61,668 nucleotides of DNA from Deltaproteobacteria bacterium (GTDB lineage: Bacteria; Myxococcota_A; Polyangia; DRWM01; JAAZOP01), in assembly GCA_016218815.1 (NCBI GenBank), contig JACRCX010000070.1, positions 1 through 61,668 on the forward strand. The letters are read 5' to 3'. Below, piece by piece: positions 14,998 through 23,959 of the stretch. Both the position numbers and the translations under genes were made by a program. The first letter of the stretch is position 1, and the number at the start of each line of letters is the position of its first letter. The notes under the pieces are model-generated. The model was not told the DNA's origin. It searched no databases and saw nothing but the letters and a program-made list of their open reading frames with translations.

Positions 14998-17136
14998 ATG
15001 GCCGAGCCCCAGGCGAAAACGGGCGTGTGCCCGGTGTGCGGGAAGTCGGTCGATGCGCTCCGAGCCGGAGCGGTCGGCATCTACGGCGGCACCTTCGTCT
15101 ACTTCTGCTCCGACTCCTGCCGCGCGACGTTCGGCGGCAGGGGATCCTCGGCACCGCCGTCGGCCGCGGAGCCGCCGTCCGCGCCCGTCGCACGGCCTTC
15201 CGCTCCCTCGGTGCCGGCACCATCGGCCGCCCGCTCCTCGGTTCCGTCAACGCCGCCGCCACCGGTCGCGCGCGCGTCGGCGCCGCCGGCGCCGGTCCCT
15301 CCGTTCGCGCGCCCCTCCGCACCCTCGGTGCCGGCGGCGGCCGTGCCGGAGGGCGCGGCCGCCGCGGCGGCGGACTGGTCCGGGCCGGCGGACGACGCGG
15401 CGGGGACGGTCGGCGCCGAGCTTCCCGACGCGGCGCCGGAGGACGGCGAGGAAGTCGCGCCGGACAAGCTCGTGCTGCCGGCCTACGGGCTCCAGCGGGA
15501 GCCGACGCCGCGGGCGGGCTTCACGCCGGCGGCGCTGTTCGTGTTCCTGCTGCTCCTGGGCGTGTTCGCGGCGGCCCATCTGGCCCGGCGCTGGTTCACC
15601 TGGGTTGACCTGCCGGGTTGGCTGGGCGACGTTGCGGCGGCGACGGGTGCCGGGCTCCTGCTGCTGCTGGGGTTCCTCGATCTCGCGTTGCGCCGCGGGC
15701 GCGGTGTGGATCACCTCATCGTCGGCGGCTGCTCGGCGGCGCTCGTCCTGTGGTCCCTCCTCGGCGGCTCGGCGGTCGGGACGCCGCAGGCGCTTGCCGT
15801 GCTGGCGGTGTACTGCGCGGCCGCGGTCGCCGAGCGGCGGTGGCTGGCGCAGCGGCCCGCGCCGCTGGCCCCGGTCCAAGGCGGCCAGCGCCCCGACGCG
15901 CTGGTCGACTGGGGCGGTCCGCGGGGCCCCCTGGTGCGCGGGCTGCGTGTCATGCTGACCGTGTTCCCCCTTCTGCCGCTGGCCGCCGCGATCGCCGCCG
16001 CCGTCTGGGCCGGGCTGTCGGGGGTGTTCGAGGCCGGCGACACTCTGGTTCCGATCCTCGTCGGTGCGGCGCTGGCATTCCTTCCCTGGTCGATGCGTCA
16101 CGCGGGGTTGGCCGTCGGCGAGCTGGCGCGCGCGGCCTCGGCGGCCAACATGCGCTACCTCGATCCTTCGGCGGTCGAGCGGGCGGCGAAGGTGCACCAC
16201 CTGGTCTTCCTGTACCGCGGCGTGGTGACCGAAGGACGGCCGGAGGTGGTGGAGTTCGTGAACTACTCGGAGCAGCCGGACGCGGTGATCTTCGACCTGG
16301 TGGCGTCGGCGGAGCAGGCCGCCGGCGGTTCCTCGCTGGCCGCGGCGCTGCTGGCGTTCACGCAGGGCCGGGGGGCGGTGGGAGAGGCGACGACCAGGCT
16401 CTCGCGCTTCTGGCCGGGCCACGGCGTCAAGGCGACGTCGGCACGCGGCGAGGTCTGGATTGGCAGCCGCCGCATGATGCTCGAGGAGGGGATCTCCACC
16501 GCGCCGGTCGAGGACGAGGCGCGGCACCTCGAGCAGTCGGGGCATACGGTGCTGTTCATCGCCATCAAGCGTCGCGTCCACGCGCTGGTCGCCCTGGCCG
16601 ATCCGGTGCGTGCCGAGATGGCCGAGGCGGCCGATCGAGCGCACGGCCTGGGGCTGGAGACGCACCTGCTGACGGGCGAGAGCCGGCTCACGGCCGAGTG
16701 GGTCGCACGCTCGGCCCGCGTGCGGCACATCCGGCCCGAGCTGACGCGTGAGGAGCGTGCGGCGGAGATCCAGGGACTGCGCGAGATGGGGGCGCCGGTC
16801 GGCGTGGTCGGGCGGCCGGCGGAGCCGGCGCAGGTGATCCAGGAGGCCGACCTCGCGGTGGCGATCGGCGTCGCCGATCCGCACGGCTACCCGTGCGAGA
16901 TCGCAGCGGCCGCGGACGATCCCCGTGCCGCCGTCGCCGGGATCGCCGCCGCGCGCCGCGCCGCGTCGGCGCTGGTCGTCCACGTCGTCGTCGCCGGCGC
17001 CGTCGCCCTGCTCAATGCCGGATTCTCCGCGCTCGGCTTCCTTCCCCCGCCTGCCACCGTCGCCATCGTCGCCGCGCTCGGCCTGACACCGTTGTTGCGG
17101 CGGCGACGCTTCGAGTTCGGAGGGGGAGGGCGCTGA
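14998..17136 (+). CDS. TRASH-domain protein fused to a degenerate P1B-type ATPase
   Basis: The 712-residue membrane protein begins with a TRASH/YHS-type metal-binding domain (CPVC at 11-14, YFCSDSC at 35-41). A Pro/Ala/Ser linker (about 48-150) and at least six membrane segments follow. The rest aligns by eye with metal-transporting P1B ATPases, but every catalytic motif is changed. CPC in TM6 is L362-P-W364. The phosphorylated Asp of DKTGT is Leu405 (FLYRGVVTEG). TGD is TGE (559-561) and GDGxND is G-R606-P-A-E609-P610. Flanking features such as TEGRPEV, GHGVKA and IGSRRMMLEEGI survive. It is thus unlikely to pump metal; a sensory or scaffold role is inferred. ATG 14998 is the start. Confidence 0.75.
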   Translation: MAEPQAKTGVCPVCGKSVDALRAGAVGIYGGTFVYFCSDSCRATFGGRGSSAPPSAAEPPSAPVARPSAPSVPAPSAARSSVPSTPPPPVARASAPPAPVPPFARPSAPSVPAAAVPEGAAAAAADWSGPADDAAGTVGAELPDAAPEDGEEVAPDKLVLPAYGLQREPTPRAGFTPAALFVFLLLLGVFAAAHLARRWFTWVDLPGWLGDVAAATGAGLLLLLGFLDLALRRGRGVDHLIVGGCSAALVLWSLLGGSAVGTPQALAVLAVYCAAAVAERRWLAQRPAPLAPVQGGQRPDALVDWGGPRGPLVRGLRVMLTVFPLLPLAAAIAAAVWAGLSGVFEAGDTLVPILVGAALAFLPWSMRHAGLAVGELARAASAANMRYLDPSAVERAAKVHHLVFLYRGVVTEGRPEVVEFVNYSEQPDAVIFDLVASAEQAAGGSSLAAALLAFTQGRGAVGEATTRLSRFWPGHGVKATSARGEVWIGSRRMMLEEGISTAPVEDEARHLEQSGHTVLFIAIKRRVHALVALADPVRAEMAEAADRAHGLGLETHLLTGESRLTAEWVARSARVRHIRPELTREERAAEIQGLREMGAPVGVVGRPAEPAQVIQEADLAVAIGVADPHGYPCEIAAAADDPRAAVAGIAAARRAASALVVHVVVAGAVALLNAGFSALGFLPPPATVAIVAALGLTPLLRRRRFEFGGGGR

Positions 17137-17158
17137 GGGGAGGGGAGGGCGCGGAGAT

Positions 17159-17205
17159 CCGACTGACCACTGAGACGCTGAGAGCGCTGAGGCGAACGCT
17201 GAGAA
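17159..17205 (+). repeat. Repeat-like intergenic stretch
   Basis: Tandem degenerate ACTGAGACGCTGAGAGCGCT units. They are similar in style to the AGACGCAGAGACGCAGA element read on the other strand at 9516 and 35467, but not identical. It lies in the short gap before apbE. Confidence 0.35.
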
Positions 17206-17231
17206 GACAGGCGGAAAAAGGGGAAGGGACC

Positions 17232-18338
17232 ATGAGGTGGAGCAGGGACGGGACGGGCGCCGGCGGCACCAGGCTGGCTGGGCGGTCGTGGGGAAGAGTC
17301 GGCCCGGGCATTGTGGCGCTGCTGGCCGTGGTGGCCGGCCTGGCCGGCGGTTGCCGGCGCTCGCGGGCCGAGGTGATCGAGCAGACTCGCGACCTGCGCG
17401 GCATCCCGTTCTCCATCCGCGTGTGGGCCGAGCCGTCGGACGAGCTGTGGAGCGCGATCGGCGAGGCGTTCGACCGGGTCACGGCGCTGCAGCAGTCGCT
17501 CAACGAGTGGATCCCGGACAGCGACGTGTCGCGCATCAACGAGGCCGCCGGCTCCGACACCCCCGTACCCATTTCGGCGGAGATGATGCGCGTGCTGCTG
17601 GCCGCGCGCGAGGTGTCGCAGCGCAGCGGCGGCGCGTTCGACGTCACCTGGGCGGTGCTGCGCCAGGCGTGGGGCAGCTTCGAGTCCGCCGACATCGATC
17701 CGCTGAGCAAGCCGTTCCGGGCGAAGGTCGAGCGGCTGCGGGCGAAGGTCGGCTGGGAGAAGCTGGAGCTGGACGAAGCCGCGGGGACCGCGCGCCTGGC
17801 CGAGCGTGGAATGCAGCTCGGTCTGGGCGGCATCGCCAAGGGTTTCGCCATCGACGAGGCGGCGTCGGTGCTGCTCCGGCGCGGGTTTCTCGACTTCGCC
17901 ATCGATGCCGGAGGCGACGTCATGGTCCACGGACGGCGCCACGGCCGCGACTGGACCGTCGGCTTGCGCCACCCGCGCGGCGAGCCGGACGAGACGTTCG
18001 CCATCCTGGCCGTGCGCGATCGCGCCGTCGCGACGACGGGCGACTACGAACACTTCATGATCGCCTCGGGCGTGCGCTGGCCGCACGTGATCAACCCGCA
18101 CACCGGGTTTCCCGCCACCGGCTGCGTCAGCGTCACCGTCATCCACCCCTCGGCGATGTTCGCCGACGCCCTCGCCACCGCCGCTTTCGTCCTCGGGCCC
18201 GCCGCGGGAATCGAGCTGATCCGCAACAGTCCGGGCGCCGACGCCGTGATCGTCGACCCGAACTTGGGGGTCCACGTCACTCCCGGTCTCGAGAGCGCCG
18301 TCGCCGTCCGCTGGCTCAAGGAGCGGAAGTCCGACTGA
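17232..18338 (+). CDS. apbE: FAD:protein FMN transferase, lipoprotein
   Basis: The 368-residue ApbE-family enzyme covalently attaches FMN from FAD to a Thr/Ser of target flavoproteins, in a Mg-dependent reaction outside the cytoplasm. Visible motifs are the lipobox LAGGC (Cys near 40), SDVSRINEAAG, GGIAKGFAIDEAA, FAIDAGGDVMVHG, TTGDYEHF, HVINPHTGFPA and FADALATAAFVLG. It follows the pseudo-ATPase gene with a 95-bp gap containing a repeat-like sequence. No target with an FMN-binding domain is seen nearby. The start ATG 17232 gives a standard lipoprotein signal. Confidence 0.95.
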   Translation: MRWSRDGTGAGGTRLAGRSWGRVGPGIVALLAVVAGLAGGCRRSRAEVIEQTRDLRGIPFSIRVWAEPSDELWSAIGEAFDRVTALQQSLNEWIPDSDVSRINEAAGSDTPVPISAEMMRVLLAAREVSQRSGGAFDVTWAVLRQAWGSFESADIDPLSKPFRAKVERLRAKVGWEKLELDEAAGTARLAERGMQLGLGGIAKGFAIDEAASVLLRRGFLDFAIDAGGDVMVHGRRHGRDWTVGLRHPRGEPDETFAILAVRDRAVATTGDYEHFMIASGVRWPHVINPHTGFPATGCVSVTVIHPSAMFADALATAAFVLGPAAGIELIRNSPGADAVIVDPNLGVHVTPGLESAVAVRWLKERKSD

Positions 18339-18387
18339 AGCGGCCCGCCCGGCGTTCGATTCCGAACGCGCCGCCTGCGCTGGAACT

Positions 18388-18415
18388 TTGCCGAACGGAC
18401 CCCGCCGCCTATCCT
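18388..18415 (+). promoter_or_regulatory. Putative promoter of the hydrolase gene
   Basis: TTGCCG (18388-18393), a 16-bp spacer and TATCCT (18410-18415), 49 bp before ATG 18464. The same TTGCSS/TATSSY pattern appears at 6827 and 31182. Confidence 0.4.
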
Positions 18416-18463
18416 CGGGCCGTTGCGGGGCGGGGCGCGCCTGGCCACCGCGACGGAGCGAGG

Positions 18464-19357
18464 ATGCGTGCCGGGATGAGCGAGGTCGGGCTGGTCGTGC
18501 CGATGCCCAAGGCCAACGTGCTGGGTTGCGGGCGGGACCGGGCGTTCCGGTTGCCGCAGTTCTTCACGATCGCCGACGGGGTCCGCACCGCGTTTTGCGA
18601 CGCGGGCCGGGGCACGCCGGTCGTCTTGATCCACGGCCTGGCCGGGAACCTCACGAACTGGCTGCACGTCGCGCCGCGCCTCGCGGGCCGCCACCGCGTC
18701 CTGGCGCTCGACCTGGCCGCGTGCGGCGAGAGCGAGCGGCCGCGCAGGCCGCTGACCGTGCGGTTGTACGCCGCGCAGGTCCGCGCGCTGCTCGAGGTCC
18801 TCGGCCTCGAGCGTGCCGCCGTCGTCGGCCACTCGCTGGGCGCGATGGTTGCCGCGCAGCTCGCGCTCGAGTTCCCCGCGCGGGTCTCGCGACTCGTGCT
18901 CATCAACCCCGCCGGCTTCCAGAGGATGCCCCTCCTGCTGCGCGCCGCTGGCCACGCCTTCCTGCGCGAGTCGCTCCTGAACGCGCTCCTCCCGCCGCTC
19001 TGGAGGAAGGTGCTCGACAAGGTGTTCTGCGAGCCGAACGAGCACACCCGCGGTTTCGTGCGGAACGTCGAGTCCACCTACCGTCGCGAGGACATCCACG
19101 CACTGTCGGCCGTGATCGCCGCGTTGCGCCGCGATTTTCTCGAGTGCGACTTCCTGGCGGCGCTCCACCGCGTGGCCGTGCCGACGCTGCTGCTGTGGGG
19201 CCAGAAGGACCTGCTCACGCCCGCCGGAGCGCTGCGCGACGCGGCGCGGCGGCTGCCGCATTTCGCGGTCCGCGAAATCCCCCGCTGCGGTCACATGCCG
19301 ATCATCGAACGCCCGGAGCTGACCGCGGAGTTGATCCGTGAACACCTCGCCGCGTGA
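18464..19357 (+). CDS. Alpha/beta-fold hydrolase
   Basis: The 297-residue hydrolase has oxyanion-loop motif VLIHGLAGN, nucleophile elbow VGHSLGA (Ser), acid in LLLWGQKDLLTP (Asp) and catalytic His in CGHMPIIERP. The cap region is helical (LLRAAGHAFLRESLLNALLPPLW). The triad is complete, so it is catalytically competent. The substrate cannot be predicted; related sequences include lipases, esterases and C-C bond hydrolases. The start is ATG 18464, with an alternative ATG at 18476. It converges on the radical SAM gene, leaving only 7 bp between stops. Confidence 0.85.
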   Translation: MRAGMSEVGLVVPMPKANVLGCGRDRAFRLPQFFTIADGVRTAFCDAGRGTPVVLIHGLAGNLTNWLHVAPRLAGRHRVLALDLAACGESERPRRPLTVRLYAAQVRALLEVLGLERAAVVGHSLGAMVAAQLALEFPARVSRLVLINPAGFQRMPLLLRAAGHAFLRESLLNALLPPLWRKVLDKVFCEPNEHTRGFVRNVESTYRREDIHALSAVIAALRRDFLECDFLAALHRVAVPTLLLWGQKDLLTPAGALRDAARRLPHFAVREIPRCGHMPIIERPELTAELIREHLAA

Positions 19358-19364
19358 TGCGACG

Positions 19365-21011
19365 TCAACGACCCGGAACGCCCGCCGCCCGGCGTGCGAC
19401 GGCCCGCGCCTCGACGGGAACCTGCGGCAGCTCGCTCATCCAGGTCTCCGGCCGCGGCGCGGCGAGCAGCTCCGGCCGGATGGCCCCGGCCTGCTCGTAG
19501 TAGCTCTTGAAGCGGATGAAGATCATCAGGTCCTGGAAGATGTCGTTGATGAAGTGGGGATGACGGACCATGACGGGCAGGGCCCGCTGGAGCAGCTCCT
19601 TCAGCTCGCGTGCCGTGTCCGGGTGGCGCAGAGTGAAGGAGAGGATGCGCCAGGCGAGCCGGTAGTGGCGGACGCGCACCGCCCAGGTCGTGCTTCCCTC
19701 CGTGCGCACTCCCCGGCTGCGGAAGCCGTCGAACTTGCGCGCGAGGCGGCGGCCGAACGCGTCGTACGCGAAGAGCTGCGTAGTCATCCAGCGGAAGCCC
19801 TCGAGCATGTTCTCCGGGGACAGCCGTTTGGGGATCACGTTGGTGCGCAGCAGCTCGCCGAGCGAATGGTCGCCGTCGGGGTCGAGGCGTCCTTCGGCCA
19901 GCAGCCGCGCGCGCAGCGGCGTGCCGTAGGGCGCCGTGAGCAGGTAGGTGTTGCACACCGGCAGCGCCAGCTCATTGCAGAAGTCGACGTGGTCGCCGAA
20001 GATCGCCGGGCCGTCCCCGTCGAAGCCGACGATCAGGCCCGACATGATGGTGATGCCGTAGGAGTGGATCTTGCGCACCGCGGCCGGAATGTCGACCTGG
20101 AGGTTCTGCGGCTTGTTGGCCTCGCGCAAGGCGTCCTTGCTCGAGCTCTCGATGCCGATGTACGCGAAGACCAGGCCCGCGCGGGCCATCAGCGCGAGCA
20201 GCTCGTCGTCGCGCGCGATATCGATGGAAAGCTGGGCCCCGATGACGAACAGCGGGTCCTTGTCCTTCCGCCACTCGGCGATCCGCCGCAACACATCCTT
20301 GGCGTAGGACCGCTTGGCCGTGAAGTTGTCGTCGCCGATCAGGACCGACTGGAAGCCGGCCCGGTAGACGCGATCCAGCTCCTCGAGCACCCGGTCCGCG
20401 GGCTTCGTACGGACCTTGTTGCCGTAGAGCACCACCGCGTCGCAGAACTCGCAGTGGAAGGGGCAGCCGCGGGACGTCTGGATCACGGCGGTGACGTAGC
20501 GGTCCGCCGGGCACAGGTCCCAGCGGGCCACGGGGGTCAACGCCAGGTCGAGTTTCTCCTCCTCGACGTAGAGGCGCTCGTGCCGCCCGCCGAGCCACTC
20601 GCGGAGGAAGCGGGGCCAGGTCAGCTCGGCGTCGCCCGCGAAAAGGGCGTCGTAGGGCTGGGTCGTGGCGATGTCGCGCCAGTGATGGGTGCAGTGCGGA
20701 CCGCCGAGCACCACGAACTTGCCCCGGGCCTTGAGCCACCGGCACAGCTCGTGCGCGCGCTCCCGGTTGGGGTTGAAGCAGGTGAGCGCGTAGATGTCGG
20801 CGTCGATGCCGGCCTGCTCCAGCGGGATGCCCAGGACCTCGTCGAAAACCTCTACCGTGAACGCGTCGTCCGGAGTGAGCGCCGCCACGGTGAGCAGCGA
20901 GAGGCTCGGGAAGAACCCCGACTTGCCCATGGCTTCGTTGATCACCGAGGTGTTCAGGAAGTCCGCCGGACAGCCGGGGTTGATGAGCAGGATCTTCTTC
21001 TTGTTCGTCAC
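19365..21011 (-). CDS. B12-binding-domain radical SAM protein (DUF4070-like C-terminus)
   Basis: The 548-residue enzyme has an N-terminal cobalamin-binding-like Rossmann domain (residues about 1-150: KKILLINPGCPADFLNTSV, VLGGPHCTHH). A radical SAM core follows with C183-PFH-C187-EF-C190, then GDDNFTAKRSYAKDVLRRI, YIGIESSSKDALREANKPQN and SGLIVGFDGDGPAIF. The C-terminal region resembles the DUF4070 extension of HpnP/HpnJ-class and related methylases or rearrangement enzymes. The substrate is unknown; no hopanoid genes are adjacent. The start is ATG 21011. Confidence 0.85.
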   Translation of the reverse strand: MTNKKKILLINPGCPADFLNTSVINEAMGKSGFFPSLSLLTVAALTPDDAFTVEVFDEVLGIPLEQAGIDADIYALTCFNPNRERAHELCRWLKARGKFVVLGGPHCTHHWRDIATTQPYDALFAGDAELTWPRFLREWLGGRHERLYVEEEKLDLALTPVARWDLCPADRYVTAVIQTSRGCPFHCEFCDAVVLYGNKVRTKPADRVLEELDRVYRAGFQSVLIGDDNFTAKRSYAKDVLRRIAEWRKDKDPLFVIGAQLSIDIARDDELLALMARAGLVFAYIGIESSSKDALREANKPQNLQVDIPAAVRKIHSYGITIMSGLIVGFDGDGPAIFGDHVDFCNELALPVCNTYLLTAPYGTPLRARLLAEGRLDPDGDHSLGELLRTNVIPKRLSPENMLEGFRWMTTQLFAYDAFGRRLARKFDGFRSRGVRTEGSTTWAVRVRHYRLAWRILSFTLRHPDTARELKELLQRALPVMVRHPHFINDIFQDLMIFIRFKSYYEQAGAIRPELLAAPRPETWMSELPQVPVEARAVARRAAGVPGR

Positions 21012-21124
21012 GGAATGCGCCCCTCCAGCCCCGCCCCAGGTGGGTGTGCAAGCGGCGCACCATGACGGTTCCGTGCGGGCAGGTCAAGGGCGACCTGCGT
21101 CGAGCCGGCCGCCGACAGGCGGGT

Positions 21125-21361
21125 CTACCCGTGGCACCCCAGGCACATGTCGTTCGTACGGCCGGCGTGGTTCGCGGGCGCCTGCGGGGCGCCGCTGCCG
21201 GGGTTGGCGTGGCAGCTCAGGCAATCCGAGCGGCCGGTGAGCGTGTGCGGCACGGCGGGAGCGCCGTCATCGCCCTCGCAGCCCCAGGTGGCGACCCCGC
21301 CCAGCATGCCGAGCAGCACCAGCAGCCCGGCCCCGAAGCGCAATCTCCGCGTCCGTTTCAT
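21125..21361 (-). CDS. Small diheme cytochrome-c-like lipoprotein
   Basis: The 78-residue protein has a lipoprotein signal (GLLVLLGMLGGVATWGC, lipidated Cys28) and two CxxCH heme-c sites, CLSCH (47-51) and CLGCH (73-77). Two other His residues (about 39 and 65) could be distal ligands. It would be exported, lipidated and matured with two c-type hemes. The very small size suggests an electron shuttle or a fragment of a larger multiheme family. It is too short for standard gene callers. The start ATG 21361 follows GGAGGAATGCG. Confidence 0.75.
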   Translation of the reverse strand: MKRTRRLRFGAGLLVLLGMLGGVATWGCEGDDGAPAVPHTLTGRSDCLSCHANPGSGAPQAPANHAGRTNDMCLGCHG

Positions 21362-21441
21362 CGCATTCCTCCCGCCGGTCGCCCGGAGCCGCGCGCGATC
21401 GAACGCCGCACGAATCCCTCCCGAGCCGTCGGGGAGCATAG

Positions 21442-22872
21442 TCACCTTCCCGCGGAAGTCAGGCCCTTGATCCGCGACCCCTTCGGCGTGTCCTCGATCG
21501 CCACCCCCAGCGCCGCCAGGTCGTCGCGCAGCGCGTCGGCCTTCGCCCAGTCGCGCGCCGCTCGCGCCCGGTCGCGCTCGGCCAGCAGCGCGGCGACCCG
21601 CTCGTCCAGCTCCGGCGCCACCCCCGGCCCCGCCCCGAAGTCGAGCACCGAGAAGACGCGGTCCGCGCGGTACAGGAAGTCCAGCGCCAGCTCCGCGTCG
21701 CGGCGTGCGAGCCCCCCCTTCTGCATCCGCGCGTTGAGCGCGCGGGCCAGGCCGAACCACGCCGCCTTGGCCTTCGGCACGTTCAGGTCGTCGCGCAGCG
21801 CCGCGAAGAACCCGCGGTCGGCCTCCTCCACCGCGTCGTCGACCTCGCGGTGCGCCTCGCCCTCCGCCCGCACCAGCCGCAGGTTGCGCACCAGCGCGTC
21901 CAGCCGCGCCAGCTCGCGACAGGCCGCGTCCAGGCGGTCGAACGAGAAGTCCAGGTGGCGGCGGTAGTGCACCAGCAGGAGCGCGAAACGCACCTGGCTC
22001 CCCGTGTAGCCGCGCCCCGCGAGGTCGCGGAACGAGAGCGCCGTCCCGGTCGAGCGCGACATCTTCTTGCCCTTGCGCAGCACCAGCCCGGTGTGCAGCC
22101 ACGTCCGCGCCATCGGCCGTCCGGAGAGCGCCTCGCAGATCGCGTTCTCGTTCTCGTTGTGCGGGAAGACCAGGTCCTCGCCGCTGGTGTGGATGTCGAA
22201 CTGCTCGCCGAGGTACTTCGAGGCCATCGCCGCACACTCGATGTGCCACCCCGGACGTACGTTGCCCCAGTCCGTGCGGTAGGTGATCCGCCGCCGCAGC
22301 TCCGCCAGGTCCGAGCGTCGCAGGAGCGTGAAGTCGTGCGCGTCGTCCTTCTCGTAGTAGTCCATGTCGACCGTCACGCCCGTGCGGATGCGCGAGCGAT
22401 CGACGCTGGAAAGCCGGCCGTACGCCGCGAAGCGCGAGATGTCGAAGTACACCGAGCGGTGGCGTTCGTAGGCCAGGCCCGCCTCCACCAGCCGCCGCGT
22501 CAGCCCGACCATGTCCTCGACGTGCTCGGTCGCGCGCGGGTAGTGGTCCGCCGGCGACATGCGCAGCGCCGCCAGATCGTCGAAGAACTCCTTGGCGAAC
22601 TGCCCGGTCAGCTCCTCCAGACGCACGCCCCGCCGCGCCGACTCCGCGATCGTCTTGTCGTCGATGTCCGTCAGGTTGACGATGTGCCGCACCTGGTAGC
22701 CGTCGCCCAGGAGCAGCTTCTTGAGCACGTCGACCGCGAGCAGCCGGCGGATCAGGCCCAGGTGCGCGTAGGCGTGCAGCGTCGGCCCGCAGGTGTAGAT
22801 CCCCACCCGCCCCTCGGAGAGCGGCCGCAGGAGCCCCTTGCGGCGCGTCGCGGTGTCGTACAGCCGGAGCAT
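21442..22872 (-). CDS. cysS: Cysteinyl-tRNA synthetase, variant HIGH motif
   Basis: The 476-residue class I synthetase charges tRNA-Cys. The catalytic zinc ligands are conserved: Cys in YTCGPT, Cys in GWHIECAAM, and His/Glu in FPHNENE. KMSRS stands for KMSKS and NLTDIDDKTI is family-typical. The HIGH motif is HLGL (AYAHLGLIRRLL), lacking the second His. HIGN/HLGN variants occur in CysRS, but Leu is unusual. It lies 8 bp downstream of the cysteine synthase gene, forming a substrate-supply operon. Whether it is the sole CysRS of the genome cannot be told here. Confidence 0.9.
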   Translation of the reverse strand: MLRLYDTATRRKGLLRPLSEGRVGIYTCGPTLHAYAHLGLIRRLLAVDVLKKLLLGDGYQVRHIVNLTDIDDKTIAESARRGVRLEELTGQFAKEFFDDLAALRMSPADHYPRATEHVEDMVGLTRRLVEAGLAYERHRSVYFDISRFAAYGRLSSVDRSRIRTGVTVDMDYYEKDDAHDFTLLRRSDLAELRRRITYRTDWGNVRPGWHIECAAMASKYLGEQFDIHTSGEDLVFPHNENENAICEALSGRPMARTWLHTGLVLRKGKKMSRSTGTALSFRDLAGRGYTGSQVRFALLLVHYRRHLDFSFDRLDAACRELARLDALVRNLRLVRAEGEAHREVDDAVEEADRGFFAALRDDLNVPKAKAAWFGLARALNARMQKGGLARRDAELALDFLYRADRVFSVLDFGAGPGVAPELDERVAALLAERDRARAARDWAKADALRDDLAALGVAIEDTPKGSRIKGLTSAGR

Positions 22873-22880
22873 CGATGACC

Positions 22881-23807
22881 TCAGGTCGCGAACAGGCTGG
22901 TCGAGAGGTACCGCTCGCCGAAGTCGGGCAGGATGACCGCGATGACCCCTTCCTCCAGGCGCGAGGCCAGGTCGAGCGCGGCGAAGAGCGACGCGCCGGC
23001 GCTCATGCCCAGCAGCATCCCCTCGACCTTCGCCGCCCGCCGCGTCGTGTCGAACGCGTCGTCGTCCGCCACGTTCACCTTCTCGTCGACCAGCCGCTTG
23101 TCGAAGATGCCCGGGACGTACGCCTCCTTCAGGCTCTTGAGCCCCTGGATCTTGTGCCCGAAATACGGCTCGACGGCGACCACCTGGATCGCGGGGTTGT
23201 ACTCCTTGAGCCGCCGCGAGCAGCCCATCACCGTGCCCGTCGTGCCCAGCGCCGCGACGAAGTGCGTGACCCGGCCGCCCGTCTGTTCCCAGATCTCCGG
23301 CGCCGTGCCCCGGTAGTGCGCCAGCGGGTTGGCCTCGTTGTTGTACTGGTCGGCCAGGAAGTAGCGGTCGCCCTCCTTGTCCGCCAGCTCGTACGCGCGC
23401 TCGATCGCCCCGTCCGTCCCCATCTTGCCGTCGGTGAGGATGAACTCGGCGCCGTAAGCCGCGAGGATCCGCCGCCGCTCGACCGAGACCGACTCGGACA
23501 TGGTGAGCCGGATGCGGTAGCCCTTGAGCGCCGCGACCATCGCCAATCCGATGCCCGTGTTGCCGCTCGTGGCCTCGAGGATGGTCTTCTCCCTGGTCAG
23601 CGCGCCCGAGCGCTCCGCCTCCTCGATCATCGACAGGGCGATGCGGTCCTTGATCGAGCCTCCCGGGTTGCAGCCCTCGAGCTTCGCCCACACCTCGACC
23701 TTCGGCGGAAGCTCCTTGCCCGGCAGCCGGAGCTTGCGCACCGGCACCAGCGGCGTGTGACCGATGAGGTCCAGGGGGCAGTCGTAGCATCGTCGTGCAG
23801 CGTCCAT
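22881..23807 (-). CDS. Cysteine synthase / cystathionine beta-synthase family
   Basis: The 308-residue PLP enzyme of fold-type II makes cysteine (or cystathionine) from an activated serine. Lys53 in NPGGSIKDR is the Schiff-base lysine; EATSGNTGIG binds the substrate carboxylate and LGTTGTVMG the PLP phosphate. The N-terminal CYDCPLDLIGHTPLVPV holds extra cysteines. The absence of CBS domains favours cysteine synthase, but the YNNEANPLAHYRGTAPEIW motif is shared with cystathionine beta-synthase. GAGGAG precedes ATG 23807. It is co-transcribed with cysS. Confidence 0.9.
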   Translation of the reverse strand: MDAARRCYDCPLDLIGHTPLVPVRKLRLPGKELPPKVEVWAKLEGCNPGGSIKDRIALSMIEEAERSGALTREKTILEATSGNTGIGLAMVAALKGYRIRLTMSESVSVERRRILAAYGAEFILTDGKMGTDGAIERAYELADKEGDRYFLADQYNNEANPLAHYRGTAPEIWEQTGGRVTHFVAALGTTGTVMGCSRRLKEYNPAIQVVAVEPYFGHKIQGLKSLKEAYVPGIFDKRLVDEKVNVADDDAFDTTRRAAKVEGMLLGMSAGASLFAALDLASRLEEGVIAVILPDFGERYLSTSLFAT

Positions 23808-23959
23808 CGCGCTCCTCGCACCCCCGATTGCCGGGACTCTACCGCAGCCGGGTGCAAGTTCGAAGGGGGCTCTGGTCCGTGACGGCCGTTCTCGACTGCG
23901 ATCCGCTTCCGCGGTACCGTTGGGCCTCCGGGGGGTGGTGAAACCGGGATGTCGGCGCC

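Noticed and set aside
14998..17136. Pseudo-ATPase as a product of sequencing error or frameshift
   Set aside because: The frame is open from start to stop with normal composition. Motifs are substituted rather than shifted, and flanking conserved segments remain in register.
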